Shown: positions 1 to 11,879, counted from the first letter of the stretch. The stretch: 64,000 nucleotides of DNA from Allolobophora icterica (GCA_963556255.1 OY744612.1:18520400-18584399), one strand, 5' to 3'. A program made the numbers and translations. Notes: generated by a model from the sequence alone, not told the origin.

Positions 1-1180
1 ACCGAGGGATGACACCTCCAAAAACTTAAAGCAGCAAAACTTAAAATATAAAAATTAACTAAGTAGTAAAAATTGAACATTAAGTTTAATTTGAAATTGC
101 AAACCATATGACGATGAATAAATATAATTATAATGATATTGGTTTAATTTTATACTTGGGAACAAAAGTATTGTAGCGAAACTTCCGGGTATCAATAGCA
201 GCGGGCTCTTAGTGCTTTTGTTCCCAGAAATTCACCACAGTATTATGGGAAACAATAAACAGATTGTTAAATCGGCCTCTGCTTCCAACACACAATAAAA
301 CATATTGTTGCGCGCACAATTTCCTCCCGGTGGCTTTTTCCATGGTAAGAATAGTCCAGATAGAAGAAGAATTCCTTACATGGGAATATCTTCCAGCTCA
401 TGATACTTGTACCGCTTGAGGATATTTTGATTGAGTCGATCCCGAAAAACGTCGACGTGAGCACAGATTGGTTAAAAGTAGAACTCCCATTATCATGCCA
501 CAAACGCCCCGAGCATTTGGATAAATGGTTTTACTCGGAGCCACATCTAAGCACGCCATTTGTGACTCGTCATCCATCCATCAATCCAATCCATTTGGCC
601 TCGATAGCTGCCTCCGTAAGGCATGCATATATCGCCTAAGGGGATGTCAGAACGAATAGCAATCGCAACCATATTAGTTGTTTTTTTTTACTACGGTCTA
701 GCAGTCTGCAGATGAGGTCATTTTAACGGGCATTTTAGTGAAAGATATCACTCAGTAAATTCATTGAAAATGACCAGAATCAGACTATATTATGCAGTCA
801 TTATAGGAAGATATGTGCGGTGTACATTCTCATTTTGGCAATTTCTCAGGGTGAAAAATAAATTGGAGAATTCTCGAGGAATTTCAAGCTTCAGTTACTA
901 GTGAATGACAGATATAAGAGGTGGCCGACACGTGACAGTCCGGTCAAAATGGTATTTTAGAGTTGTTGTGCCACTAGCTAACTCTTGTGAGAATAGTTAT
1001 CAGTTCCCACCACCAATAGTGGGTACTGATAACTTCTATAACGCCGATTTCTAATGAATCGTAGCCATCGTTAAGATCGCAACCTTTTGAGTAGTAGAAT
1101 CTGGAGATGTGACTGCTTCCAACATCCTTGTGTTGGTCAAGAGATATACCATGGTCTTCGAAGGCAGTAGCATCTACCGG
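1..1180. other. Intergenic, no gene recognised
   Basis: AT-rich single-copy-looking sequence. The longest open frame (400-639, + strand, 79 codons) has no recognisable motif, no convincing splice sites and no similarity I can name, so it is not called as a gene. No tRNA, SINE or simple repeat of note was seen before the purine tract that begins at about 1191. Confidence 0.4.
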
Positions 1181-1190
1181 GATGACATTT

Positions 1191-1261
<71 letters not shown>

Positions 1262-1314
1262 GACAGAGACAGACAGACAGAGACAGAGACAGAGACAGAC
1301 AGACAGACAGACAG
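1191..1314. repeat. (GA)n-(CAGA)n microsatellite
   Basis: A run of GA dinucleotides passes into CAGA/CAGAGA tetramers and hexamers. The same two-part architecture recurs at 12841-12986, which suggests a common mutational path (GA expansion followed by GACA). The ORFs that cover it ([15 protein letters not shown]) are repeat artefacts. Confidence 0.95.
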
Positions 1315-1914
1315 CTGTGGTATTGAAGCCGCTACATTAAAGTCCAAGTGCACAAGGCATACACATTACACAATGCAACAATTAAGAGAAGAGCCTTTTC
1401 CGAAACTACGTCGCTCGCAAGGATATTAAGAGTGACATACATGACATGATTGATTCAGTTGCAGTAACTATAAGCTAGGTAAGCCATGTGAACATTTAAT
1501 ACCAATATCTCTCCACCTAGTCTTTGTGTGACGATATTCAAACTCGACGTAGATTATTATCTCTTCTGATTCCAGTAAACCACAATCCTCTGTCTAAAAA
1601 GAATTGCATCTGTTTTGTTGTGAAGCTTAAAATTGTCTTAAATTGTATCCTCTCCAGTGCATATTTTTAGGAATTTAGACTACTGGGACAAAATTTTGGA
1701 ACTGGTCTCTGAAAAACTTTGATGACCTTTTTCGGGAATTCATCTCCCGAAAAAGTTGATGACCTTCTTATTTCACTACTGGGGCAACATTTTGTCCCAC
1801 TAGTTATACTTTAAATATACATTGCCTGGTACAAATCAGCCTAACTACTGGGACAAATCCTAAGACTACTGGGACATTTGTCCCACTGGTTATACACAGT
1901 CTTGTTGTCAAGAC

Positions 1915-2097
1915 CTTAAACCTCAAGACCAAGACCAAGACCAAGACCTTGAACCTCAAGACCAAGACCAAGACCAAGACCTTGAACCTCGAGACCAAGA
2001 CCAAGACCAAGACCTTGAACCTCAAGACCAAGACCAAGACCAAGACCTTGAACCTCAAGACCAAGACCAAGACCAAGACTTTGAAACTGAAGACCAA
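1915..2097. repeat. 27-bp minisatellite, block A
   Basis: About six tandem units made of three CAAGAC hexamers followed by a CTTGAACCT spacer, with period 27. Because 27 is a multiple of three and no frame has stops, all frames give long repetitive ORFs ([18 protein letters not shown]). These are not genes. Block B at 2640-2785 has the same unit. The preceding 1680-1910 stretch repeats an ACTACTGGGACA motif several times. Confidence 0.9.
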
Positions 2098-2639
2098 AAC
2101 CGAGAACAATACCCAAAAATCACAACCCTATCCAGATTTCAATTCCTTACTAAAAAAATTGTCAAGTTAGACAACTCGCTATTTTAATTTAAACACGAAT
2201 CTTTTATTTTATTCAAACAAAACAATTCCAAATGCAGACTGCAGAGAATTTCGAATTCGTATTTAGGCCTACAGAAGTCCTTCGGGCGAAATTTTATTCC
2301 ATATGCCTGTTGCATTTTATAAAAATCAATTTGCTCAGAATTTTCTGACCAAGACGTGACCTGTGGGTCCTCATAAAAATTCTGCCATGTGAAAAATACG
2401 TTCTACAGTGCTGAATTCACTGGCACACAGAGCAGCTTTTCAAGTACCGGATGTAAATGTACAAATTGTGAGTCTGTTTTGAAATCATTCCATGGTAAAT
2501 AACCGGAAGTCAAAATAAATGTCAAAAGCAACAGTAAAGCCTCACTCACACCGTGTAAACACTAAAGCAATTGTATTAGTAATTATTGGATAAATTATTA
2601 CAATCCTTGCGTTTTGTTAAATGACTCTTTATATTGTCA

Positions 2640-2826
2640 AAAGTCTTGGTCTTGGTCTTGCAAAACCAAGACCAAGACCTTAAACCTCGAGACCAAGACC
2701 AAGACCAAGACCTTGAACCTCAAGACCAAGACCAAGACCAAGACCTTGAACCTCAAGACCAAGACCAAGACCAAGACTTTTAAAAACGAACTCGAGTGCA
2801 CTCGAGACCAAGACCTTGGTCTCGAG
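2640..2826. repeat. 27-bp minisatellite block B with terminal palindromes
   Basis: Same unit as the block about 550 bp upstream. At its left edge a CTTGGTCTTG run faces the CCAAGACCAAG run, forming an inverted repeat. At its right edge two overlapping perfect palindromes occur: 2791-2806 (CTCGAGTGCACTCGAG) and 2801-2826 (12-bp arms, CTCGAGACCAAG, 2-bp centre). The structure is read directly; its origin is unknown. Confidence 0.85.
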
Positions 2827-2908
2827 GACAACAAGACTGGTTATACAGTTAAAATATGCCCTGATCCTCTCGGTTATCTATGGTTATCGTCCTTTAGTGA
2901 AACGTTTG

Positions 2909-3308
2909 CAGTGGCGGCGCCAGACCTTTTTTGCAACCAGGGCATAGCCAGGACAGTCATACAAGTAACCAGTGCACAGGGTGATTTTGGAGAGCGTGGT
3001 AGCGCGAGCTTAAATGGTGACCATATACGATCGCGCTACCGCGCTTGCCATAAATCGCCTCCAGCGCTATATCGTATTTGTCTATAGTCAGCTCAGATGG
3101 GCGAAGCCCCCGGAAGCTGAACGCGTTTTGGCATTTGTAAAGCAAATTTTAACATTTCAGTGAATTAAGTGAATTTATATCTCAGGATATAACAAATATG
3201 TCCGAACAAATTCTGGACAGGGCAAAAATTCTGGCAGGACATCGACCAGGGCAGAGGCTTTTTTACCAGGGCATTTGCCCTGGCGCGCCCTGGTGTAGGC
3301 CGCCCCTG
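2909..3308. mobile_element. Non-autonomous hAT-type element (400 bp)
   Basis: The element begins CAGTGGCGGC and ends with the complement of CAGGGGCGGC, a 9/10 terminal inverted repeat. It is flanked by perfect 8-bp direct repeats AACGTTTG at 2901-2908 and 3309-3316. An 8-bp target-site duplication with CAG...CTG ends is the hallmark of hAT transposons. There is no transposase frame inside, so it would depend on an autonomous relative. Confidence 0.85.
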
Positions 3309-3484
3309 AACGTTTGCTCTTCTAACTTCTTGAGCCCATGTAAAAGTTCTCAGGTCTCTCATTCAATAAGCCAGATCACGTTTCGTTCGTCTACTGCTAT
3401 GCAACTATAGATCTCCGCATTTTTAATTTAATAAAACAGATGTATGTAGGCCTATATACATGTATACCTATGTATTTATATACG

Positions 3485-3640
3485 TGTGTGTGTGTGTGCA
3501 TGCATTCATGAATGCATGTATGTAATGTATGCATGTATGTATGTATGTTTGCATGTATGTATACATGCATGTTTGCATGTATGTATATATGTATGCATGT
3601 TTGCAGGTATTCATGTAAATATGCATGTGGCTATTTATTT
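3485..3640. repeat. Degenerate (ATGT/GCAT)n microsatellite
   Basis: Alternating purine-pyrimidine tract of GTATGTATGCATG-like tetramers. The 60-codon Cys/Val/Met-rich ORF across it is a repeat artefact. Confidence 0.85.
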
Positions 3641-4000
3641 AGTGCGTTTTAAGCCAGTGCTTCCATAGCGCCTTCTAACAAAACAGTCTCGCTGTTTATT
3701 CGAGTTCGGCTTCTTAAGTATTTATAAAACGACCTAACTTAAAAAGTTTGTGTTTATTTCTTGAATTTTCCAGCATAACCTATGGACGGTTTATCACTCG
3801 AGGATCATGAATACAACATCGTTAAACAGAAACAAGACACCGATTCGTCTTATGGCACAATCCAGACGATGACGCACATTATCGATATATATCATATATA
3901 TTATCTGAACTCGTTCCAATGGCGGACTTTTGGCTCTTCATCTCGCGGATGATAATGTAAACTTGCAACTGGCTGGGCACGAATCGCGTTCTCTATAGAA

Positions 4001-4460
4001 CAGCGGTTTTCAAACGGTGGCACGCGTACCACTAGTGGTACGCCAGATTTCGCTAAGTGGTATGCCAAAAAAATAAAACTTTCTATGAGTATCTGTGTGA
4101 AACTGACTTTTCAGCTATGCTTGCGAACAAAAACAAGTACAGAATAAAGCTTGAACTCGAACCAGATTTGCGTTTGAAATTGACAAATATTAAACCAGGT
4201 ATTGTAAATCTGTGCTTGTCGAAACAGGTCGACAGCTCACATTAACACGTTCTAATAGTGATTTTATTTATCCTTTTTGTTCATATGATTACATTCTTAA
4301 AATTAGATAATTTTGAAATTTCTCCACCTATGTATGGTTCTACGCTAATTGCAAGGCACTTCGCACTCGTCTGTTGTTTCTGATCTGATTGTTCTGGTGG
4401 TACGCCAACATTCGATTTTTTACCTGGTGGTACAATAAAAATAAAGTTTGAAAACCGCTG
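4001..4460. mobile_element. Non-autonomous hAT-type element (460 bp)
   Basis: Both ends carry CAGCGGTTTTCAAAC as a perfect 15-bp inverted repeat. The flanks are CTATAGAA (3993-4000) and CTCTAGAA (4461-4468), an 8-bp target-site duplication with one mismatch. The interior is AT-rich with GTGGTAC motifs near both ends and no transposase ORF. Confidence 0.85.
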
Positions 4461-4880
4461 CTCTAGAAGAAGAAGAAATCGAAGCCCAAAGGATTTCTTT
4501 GTGACGGTCTTAGATGCATGAGTGGTGAATCCACAAAGTTTGCGTTGCTTATGTCCAAGCGCTCAAACTCATGCCATACCTTTCTTCTGTACATATATTG
4601 GTATATTAATACAACATGACTGACACCTTTGAATAGACAAGATTCCCTATACCCCACCCGGTCGTTGCTATAGAACTTGGTGCAGTGCTTGAAACTTACA
4701 GATGGATTTTGTTAACCGTATCTGGGTGTTCGAATAACATCTTTTTGAGAACTTCTAAGAGGAACATAATGGGACTGCTGTAGAATAACGGCGACATAGA
4801 AATAACTCGATTATATTGCGCTATAGAAGTCAAGTGCAGTTCTCTGTGCACTGAACTATTTGGCCAAATTGTGATTAAAT

Positions 4881-4990
4881 CGTAATCGCAATCGTAATCT
4901 CCTAACTTCTAAAGCGCCACTCGAAGGCCAAGCGCAGGGCATCAGCCTATTCACGAGCGCTGCGCCAAATCAGAGGGGGTTTCCATAGAT
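4881..4990. repeat. Dispersed repeat with AGCGCCACT motif
   Basis: Contains a TAATCTCC-AACTTCTAAAGCGCCACT block, a CAGGGCATCAGC motif and a TTATTCACGAG-like motif. Related copies occur at about 31540-31690 and 56795-56900. The GCGCCAC core resembles the 3' termini of the LINE/SINE families in the window. It is probably a truncated retroelement 3' end; the family is not identified. Confidence 0.55.
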
Positions 4991-4999
4991 TAGTCCGAA

Positions 5000-6484
5000 A
5001 GAGGTCGGAGTCCAGTTTCCAGAAGGCCATATCAAGTTAAATCAAATCAAATTAAACTCGTTAAGTTGAATATAGATTATAATTAAAATTGTTAACTATC
5101 TATTGAAAGTAAATTTCCTGTGTTCTGTAGAAGTGGATCACTTACCATTATGTTGTGTAGATGATAGCCGAGCTTAACCTGAACAAACTCGATGCTGCTG
5201 AGACAGAGAGAGGCGAGACGAAGAGAGGAGAGATGGTGAGAGGGGTCTATCTGGCTATCGAATTATCCTAATTATGTATCAGCCTCCTTCGGCTGCTAGG
5301 AAGGAAGCCTGCCGTTCCAGGCCGCGCCGGTGCACTCCGCGTGCTGCCCGTTGGCATGGCAGCCAGCAGCTGGCGGGAAGATGGGAAGGTGCTAATACAG
5401 GATCGGCCGAAACATCGCATGTGAAAGACCTGGGCGCGAGTCCTAGGGTAGCGGACCTATTTAAAGCGGAGCCCCGGTTCCGTATCGTATAGCCCGGGAA
5501 GAGAAGTCGAGGCCCGGGGAGACTGAACTCTCTGGCAACACTCGCAAGTACACCCGACTCTTAGTAGATAATTAACGATGTAGGAGCGAAAAGAAGATTC
5601 CCGTGAAATCTTTTCTCATGCATTTTTACCTAACGCCTTCCCCTGAACTATGGACCTTTAATCATCTAAGATCAACTGTTCAACCTCAATCTATGGACCT
5701 TTGATCATCCTAACTTAACTGTACAACTCTAACCGACGTAGCTTTACCAGCGTACCTAGACATTTCACACTATCCACATGGCTACTGAAATGGGCTTCTT
5801 TGGAAACATCTCATTTTACAGTTTTAGTACTGCAATTGTGGGCTCATAGCTACGCCATTTCGTATACCTATTACCTGCCATTGCCTTGCATTGCTTCGCT
5901 TCTTAGTTTTCTTAATACATTTGCCACTATCTTCCTTTCCTCTCTTACACTCACCTCGACCCAATCTCACCACGACCTTCATCTGACGCTTGCCTCCTCT
6001 CAAACCCGACTATTGTCTTTCCACACTAGATTCACCACTTAATCCAATTCTGCCCAACTCTTAAAAGTATCACACCGTATCCAATTCCACCGTTCCTAAA
6101 TTCAACCTACCGTGCCTTACCATACCTCAGCGTGAACTTTACGTAATAAATAAGCATCAAATGTGATTCTATATATAGTTTACCAGACTATTACCTTGTA
6201 GGATTGCTATTGCTTTTGACGCATTCGGCTTTCCATAGGTCGACATTCTTGACAGTTCGGATGGGCGGACGGCGTTCCATAGTTGTGCAGCTGCTAGCGT
6301 CCTCTGCCGTCGTCGTGCGGTTGGCAGGAACTATGCCTGGCCAGTAAGTGGATCTAGGAAAACTCCACCGACCAACATAGATCTCACCAACTCACACGCT
6401 CTCTCGTCCGCTCCTTCTTCCCTCGTTCATAGTAGCCTCGGTCATCAGACGTATTTCTGGTACTACACCATATATAAATTATGT
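5000..6484. other. Intergenic; GC-rich patch at 5274-5530
   Basis: The patch 5274-5530 is clearly richer in G+C and CpG than its surroundings and is open for 72 codons on the + strand, but the translation (Arg/Ala-rich) matches no family I recognise. The rest is ordinary AT-rich DNA with a CT-rich stretch around 5930-6120. No gene is supported. Confidence 0.35.
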
Positions 6485-6733
6485 TTATATTTATTTATTT
6501 ATTTATTTATTTATTCCGGATATTTCTATAGCGCCTCTCGAAGTCAACTACTACACAGAGGCGCTCCCGACTACAGCATTTGATACTGTGTCGGAATTTT
6601 CACGCCGAAGCGCCACGAGCAATTTGCGAGTGAAGGACTTGCCCAAGGACCGTACGCAGCGGCTATAGTGGGATTCGAACCTGCAACCCTCCGGTCACAA
6701 GGCGCCGAACTTACCACTGAGCCACCACGCCCC
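6485..6733 (-). mobile_element. tRNA-derived SINE, family A, copy 1
   Basis: Read on the - strand it starts GGGGCGTGGTGGCTCAGTGG (A box) and has a GGTTCGAATCCC B box about 35 nt later. It ends in a tail with GGAGCGCCTCTG and GAGGCGCTATAGAAAT, followed by (AAAT)n. The tail closely matches the 3' end of the LINE at 25110-28290, as expected for a SINE mobilised by that LINE family. A near-identical copy lies at 30816-31055, so amplification was recent. Confidence 0.88.
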
Positions 6734-6860
6734 ACATATATATACATACATATATATATATAAATATATATACATATATATAAATATAAATATATATAGA
6801 TATGTATATAAATGTAGCCTATAATATATATATATTATATATATAATTTATATGAATGTG
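6734..6860. repeat. (AT)-rich TATATACA microsatellite
   Basis: Imperfect TATATA/TACATA tract directly abutting the head of SINE copy 1, possibly the AT-rich target into which it inserted. Confidence 0.8.
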
Positions 6861-7087
6861 TGTTAATTCAGAACTAAACTTTAAACTCATCTGTTTCATC
6901 TTAATCTTCGTATACGTTGACTTCTGGTTTCTCTTACTTATCGGATTTAGATCCGGCTTTTCTAGTGGAGTATGACTTTGTCATCGATTTCACTTTTAAA
7001 GTACGTCAAAAAGTCGCTCCTATTAAAGTTGTGTTCCCAAAAATTAAACTAGTCGAGATGAACGATTGAGGTCCAAACTTTGCCAAC

Positions 7088-7320
7088 AAATCGGGGGGGG
7101 CCCGATAGCGCATTGGATAACATCTGGCGTAGAGTGCGAGAGGTACAGAGATCGAGTCCCATAGGCGGACATGCTTTGTAGGCTGCAATTTGCGCCGTGT
7201 ATTGCAGGCTGTCTGTTCTGTTAGTAGTTAAGATTTACCGTATCGCATAACATGCACATGTACAGCGCAGTGCGTTTGCAGGCGCTTAATTAAAGAATAA
7301 ATATTATTATTATTATTTCA
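7088..7320 (+). mobile_element. tRNA-derived SINE with (ATT)n tail
   Basis: The head GGGCCCGATAGCGCATTGG followed by AGATCGAGTCCC has the spacing and sequence of tRNA A and B boxes. A body of about 130 bp and an ATTATTATT tail follow. The short ORF on the opposite strand is incidental. Confidence 0.7.
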
Positions 7321-7329
7321 ATGCCCACA

Positions 7330-7570
7330 TTCAACCCATATACAATACATGTATTGTATACATTATATAACAACTGTATCTGATATTGCCCTCCCTCCAC
7401 AGTTCAGAAGAGCACACGACCATACGATAAACACCGATGGCGCAGAACAATTATTGCGAGTGAAGGATTTGCTCAAGGTCCCTACACAGTTATAACTGTA
7501 TCGGGCAAGACTCAAACCTGTACTCTCTGCGTTACAGGTCCAGCGCTCTAACCAATCGGCCACGGTGTCA
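7330..7570 (-). mobile_element. tRNA-derived SINE, family B, copy 1
   Basis: Read on the - strand: GTGGCCGATTGGTTAGAGCG (A box), then GGTTTGAGTC (B box). The body contains TATGGTCGTGTG and GGGAGGGCAATATCA, and a TACAGTTGT tail follows. A second copy of the same family, in the opposite orientation, is at 22840-23113. Confidence 0.8.
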
Positions 7571-7859
7571 CACTATTATTATATACAGGACCCACGTTTT
7601 CACATGGGACCCGTACAGAGTCCGTATGGGTCCTATCTGATGTTCATGGACGTGCTGGCAGCGTGGCATGCACGGACAAACCATAAGACAGAAGTAGGAC
7701 TATAAGTAAAGCAATTCCAAGAGAATCTGATTGTAAGGAGGCACACGAATTAAGATCAACTCTCGCGACTTCATTACTTATTTCAGAAATTGCGAAACGA
7801 GTCGTTGCTTCTATTTTGCCAGCGATTTAAGGTCATTCTATATATATAACGTCGTATTG

Positions 7860-7975
7860 TAATGTAATCACAAATTTATATAGCGCCACAACAAGATAAA
7901 ATCATCAGAGGACTTATAACGTATTGTGTTGTCAAGTGGGAGCATCATAAGGCGATATATAAATGTACAGTTATG
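7860..7975. repeat. LINE/SINE 3'-end fragment
   Basis: CACAAATTTATATAGCGCCAC is the reverse complement of the GCGCTATATAAAT terminus seen at the 3' end of the LINE at 25110-28290. It is a severely 5'-truncated fragment in the - orientation. Confidence 0.6.
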
Positions 7976-8524
7976 ATTGCAAATGCAATTACTATTACGA
8001 CTACTCTAGTCTTGGTTTTGAAGCACATGCAGCTACTTTGGCTATACGATCAGACAATACGATAAGCAGAAAAGACCAGGCTGTGGTCTCTGTAATGGGC
8101 CACACTAACCCCATTAGATAAACACATCTCTTAAGCAAGGTGGTTTTGCACCGCAGAACAGGCTAAACAATACGAACCTCAGTTGCACTTAACTTCAGAC
8201 CGTCTGGTCTTCTTACTACTTGCATCGAAGCATCCAGTGCATGTTTATACGGCAAACATTAACCTCCCTTTCAACACGATGCATTCGAAGGGCAATGTTT
8301 CTTTTTTCCCATTCCGAAGTAAGCGAAATAGAATTGTCCGTATGTATATAAACAAATATCTTGTGTCTAGAAGTGAATTCTATGCGGACCTGACTATATA
8401 ATATTATGTGTATATCAAGGATCGAAAATGTTTCGATCTTCCTTGTTTCTTGTTTCGGATCTTCGTCCTTGTTGTTTTCGGGAAGAGTTCATGCGATGAA
8501 TCATTCAGGCAAAGCAATCCTCAG

Positions 8525-8699
8525 CCAGCCAAACAACCAGTCAGACAGACGGACAGACGGACAGATAGACACACACACAGACTTGCACAGATTGACAGAC
8601 AGATTGACTGACTGACTAACTGACTGACTGACTGACTGACTGACTGACTGACTGACTGACTGACTGACTGACTGACTGACTGACTGACTGACTGACTGG

Positions 8700-8730
<31 letters not shown>

Positions 8731-8785
8731 GCTGACTGGCTGACTGGCTGACTGATTGACTGACTGGCTGACTGACTGGCTGAAC
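8525..8785. repeat. (CAGA)n-(GACT)n microsatellite
   Basis: CAGA/GGACAGAC units pass into a roughly 180-bp GACT tetramer array with a few GGCT variants. The 135-codon SQSVSQSV ORF on the - strand is an artefact of the 4-bp period, which cycles through all frames without stops. Confidence 0.95.
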
Positions 8786-8789
8786 AGAA

Positions 8790-9600
8790 GTAGGATTATG
8801 ATGTTCTTGTTATTGTTGTTGTTGCCGTCGTCGTTGTTGTTGATGGTGATGGTGATGACGATGCTGATGATGATGAAGGTGTGGTACTCGTCATAATTAT
8901 AATACCATGGTAGATAAGAGCTACTCATGTCTACAACCGTCTGTGTTATCGATTATGATCGATGACCAGTTGCGCAAATTCAAATTTTGACCCCCGCAGA
9001 TTATTGAAATACACATTCTTGAGCCTTTTCAATTCTGAGAGGGACACCACTTTCCAGATTCGGACCAGGGCCCCTATTGTTCCTGGTCCTACGACCCATA
9101 TAGTTATCCTATACTGAAGATGACAAATTTACATACTCTTCAAATGCCCGTTGTTGTTGCTGTTGCTGTCGTCGTCATCATCATTATCATCATTGACACA
9201 ACTGCACAAACACACCCAGAAGCGAATACAGTCAAAATAACAGATACACAGATATAAGGAAAGCCAGGGAAATAAGCACCCGAAAGCAATTAAAGAAAGA
9301 CTCGCAGTGTGAGAGACAGGCTTGAAAATACAACCAGAAGGATTGACCAAGAGGCAGGACAAACAGGCGCGACAGACGACTAACATGCGTTATTAATTAA
9401 TAATATTTTAAAGACGTTTTCCGAGAAAATGCAAACCACCGGCACAAGGAAACGAATAACTAATTGGTCACAGGCTAACCTGTGCCGCTCTAATTAACAA
9501 TTAGTCAATTAGTGGCTATAAATAGCCGATCGTCTGAAGTTAGCTACCGTATGATGTCAGCGGAAAAGTAATATTTATCGTAATTAGACATACCCATAAT
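8790..9600. other. Intergenic; trinucleotide patches and a TATA-like site
   Basis: Short TTG/GAT and GTT/GTC trinucleotide patches lie at 8805-8880 and 9148-9195. The sequence GGCTATAAATAGCC at 9514-9527 resembles a TATA box, but no downstream exon can be supported, so it is noted without being called a promoter. Nothing else is recognised. Confidence 0.35.
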
Positions 9601-9821
9601 TATCATTCAACGCTCCTTTCTAGCCTATACTCGAGATGATGTTCCATTTCATAGGTAGCAAAAGCGTATTTTTTTGGGATTACGAGGGGTACTTGTACCC
9701 CACTTTTTGGACTGGAGGATACCGTACCCCCCACTTTTTATATCCAGAAGAAACAATGTCCATTATCATTTTTCAGCGAAAGGCTTTCATTGTAACCCTC
9801 AAGACTCAAAACAATTAACGA

Positions 9822-9837
9822 ACATCATCATCATCAG

Positions 9838-9907
<70 letters not shown>

Positions 9908-9915
9908 GTGATCAC

Positions 9916-9962
<47 letters not shown>

Positions 9963-10099
9963 CCACCACCACCACCACCACCACCACCACCACCACCACC
10001 ACCACCACCACCACCACCACCACCACCACCACCACCACCACCACCACCACCACCACCACCACCACCACCACCACCACCACCACCACCACCACCACCACC

Positions 10100-10133
<34 letters not shown>

Positions 10134-10140
10134 TCATCAT
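9822..10140. repeat. Compound (CAT)n-(CAC)n-(CAT)n trinucleotide array
   Basis: A CAT array (about 9822-9960) switches to about 50 uninterrupted CAC triplets (9961-10112) and back to CAT. The transitions are single-base (CAT to CAC), so the CAC block probably arose by expansion of a point-mutated unit inside the CAT array. The Ile/Thr and Met/Val homopolymer ORFs are artefacts. Confidence 0.95.
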
Positions 10141-10188
10141 AATCGTCATCATCATCTTGATCATCATCGACGATCAGAGTGGTTGGTG

Positions 10189-10189
<1 letters not shown>

Positions 10190-10255
<66 letters not shown>

Positions 10256-10258
10256 GTC

Positions 10259-10334
<76 letters not shown>
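10190..10334. repeat. (ATT)n trinucleotide array
   Basis: Two uninterrupted TTA runs separated by AAGTCTT. It lies about 50 bp from the CAT/CAC array and may be the tail of an undetected retroelement. Confidence 0.95.
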
Positions 10335-10554
10335 GTATGGTACATAGACGGCTCCGTTATAATTATTTTACAGACGAAACAATGCGAAAATGGTACCCCA
10401 CTCTCTGCTTCAAATTTACGCCTCTGATAGGTAGGCCTAGGTCTATATGGTTAACATTTGCATGCAAGTCCATAAACTCATCATGATAGTAAAATATGGA
10501 CTTCGAATCTACTTCTTCCGTATGGCAGACCTATGGGATTAGTAGATCCTTAAT

Positions 10555-10800
10555 GTAGCGACCGAAGGGTCTCTACCCTGCTCATATTTCAGTGTATTTT
10601 TGGGTGAAATTTCTCACCGTATACCGCTGCTCGTTTGAATTGGTGCCAAATGCCAAGCCATAAGCTTATAATATCTTTTTATATTATATGGGCATAGGCT
10701 TAAAGCTCATTCGGACCATGCTAGCCCGAGATTTAAAACAATGAAGAGCAGGCCTGATATTGGCGGAATCAAGAATGCTGCAAGCTATAATTGCGCTCCG
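10555..10800. repeat. Dispersed repeat, family E, copy
   Basis: Contains GCGACCGAAGGGTCTC..CCCTGCTCAT, a TGCTCGTTTGAAT-GGTGCC motif, and TAGCCCGAGATTTAAA. The same ordered blocks occur at 41859-42060, and a partial inverted copy lies at about 18520-18610. The GCGACC start resembles the GTCGCTATATAAA end of a LINE/SINE tail. Confidence 0.6.
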
Positions 10801-10964
10801 TGCCAAGCGTAAATATAGCCCTCACGCCAAAGATCAACTTTACCAATAACGACCAAATTTGTGATCTCGAATATAATATTTACTATAACGATGTTCAAAC
10901 GACAATTTTTAAATAAGCCAGGCATCTATCTATTATAATATAATGTTTATGTTTCGATTCTATC

Positions 10965-11575
10965 GGATGGTTCCCATCCGATAGACTTCACCAACTACTT
11001 TACTTTCACCAAGGATGTGCATAGTCATAATACCAGGATCAAGAACACTCTTCGATCAATGAGTATCCGCACTAACTACAGGAGGCACTCAATCAAGTAC
11101 ATGGGCCCTGTTATCTGGAATAAATTACCCTGCAATCTGCGCAGTCTTCCATCTCTAACATCTTTTAAAAGGTCACTACGAACACATCTGATGATTTAAT
11201 CAATGCAAATATTGGGATCTCCCAGGTCACCTCCTCTATTCTCTTGTTTTTTGCTTCTTTTTTTCCTTTCCATTTTCGTTTCCTGCTGATTATGCTATTT
11301 TCTCTAGTTAAGACTAACCAGTTTATGATAGTTAGCGCAATGATTGATTAAATGTCATGTTCGTCTTGTTCTAACTAGAATGATGCCACCGGGGGTCCTA
11401 CTTATCGGGATACCATCCCTTTTGGATCTCCCTGTGGTATCCCATCTAACCGATATGTCAATCGAAACAATGTGAATGTAGCTGATATTGGCTGCACGAT
11501 GACTAATTTTTTGTTCCATCTTTTGTACTCTATGCTTGATGAGATACAATAAAGACTTATGTTATGTTATGTTAT
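10965..11575 (+). mobile_element. LINE relic: C-terminal reverse transcriptase end and 3' UTR
   Basis: The frame ending at 11199 reads HNTRIKNTLRS then GPVIWNKLPCNLRSLPS then FKRSLRTHL, the typical C-terminal signature of CR1/Jockey-like LINE polymerases (GP-WN-LP--LR----FK--L). About 350 bp of 3' UTR follow, ending in AATAAAGACTTATG with TTATG repeats as tail. The catalytic part is absent, so it is a 5'-truncated dead copy. Confidence 0.7.
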
Positions 11576-11879
11576 TTGTTGTTACTTAATTTATTACATT
11601 TATTTCATTTTAAATGGATATTATATTTCAGGATAAACTAACTAGTTTAATAATTAAATAATTCCTTCTCAAAATTTGCCTCCCCCTCTGGAGTTGCACC
11701 CTGTTCCATGGCACCGCTGGAACACCTATGCTAAGGCACTGGGCGGAGCTCAAGGTTGTATTTTAAGGGAGGGGCTTTAAGGGCTAAATTTGAAATTTCT
11801 CGATTTTATTCGATCTCGGGAAATAAAGAAGAGGCGTATTTATTATTTTTGTAGACTCAAGTACGAGTAATAAAAAAGG

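Noticed and set aside
1804..2834. KTKTKTLNL / VLVLVLRFK repeat ORFs
   Set aside because: Arise from the 27-bp minisatellite and are open in several frames of both strands.
6640..6733. Possible tRNA gene (also at 7088, 7500, 22890, 31000 and 63240)
   Set aside because: A and B boxes are good, but acceptor stems do not pair and each is fused to a SINE body and tail, so they are SINE heads rather than tRNA genes.
8521..8928. Ser-Gln-Val repeat ORF on the - strand
   Set aside because: Product of the GACT tetramer array.
9674..10255. 193-codon ORF rich in Ile, Thr and Tyr (and its antisense Met/Val ORF)
   Set aside because: Entirely a translation of the CAT, CAC and ATT triplet arrays; no start context, domain or splice evidence.
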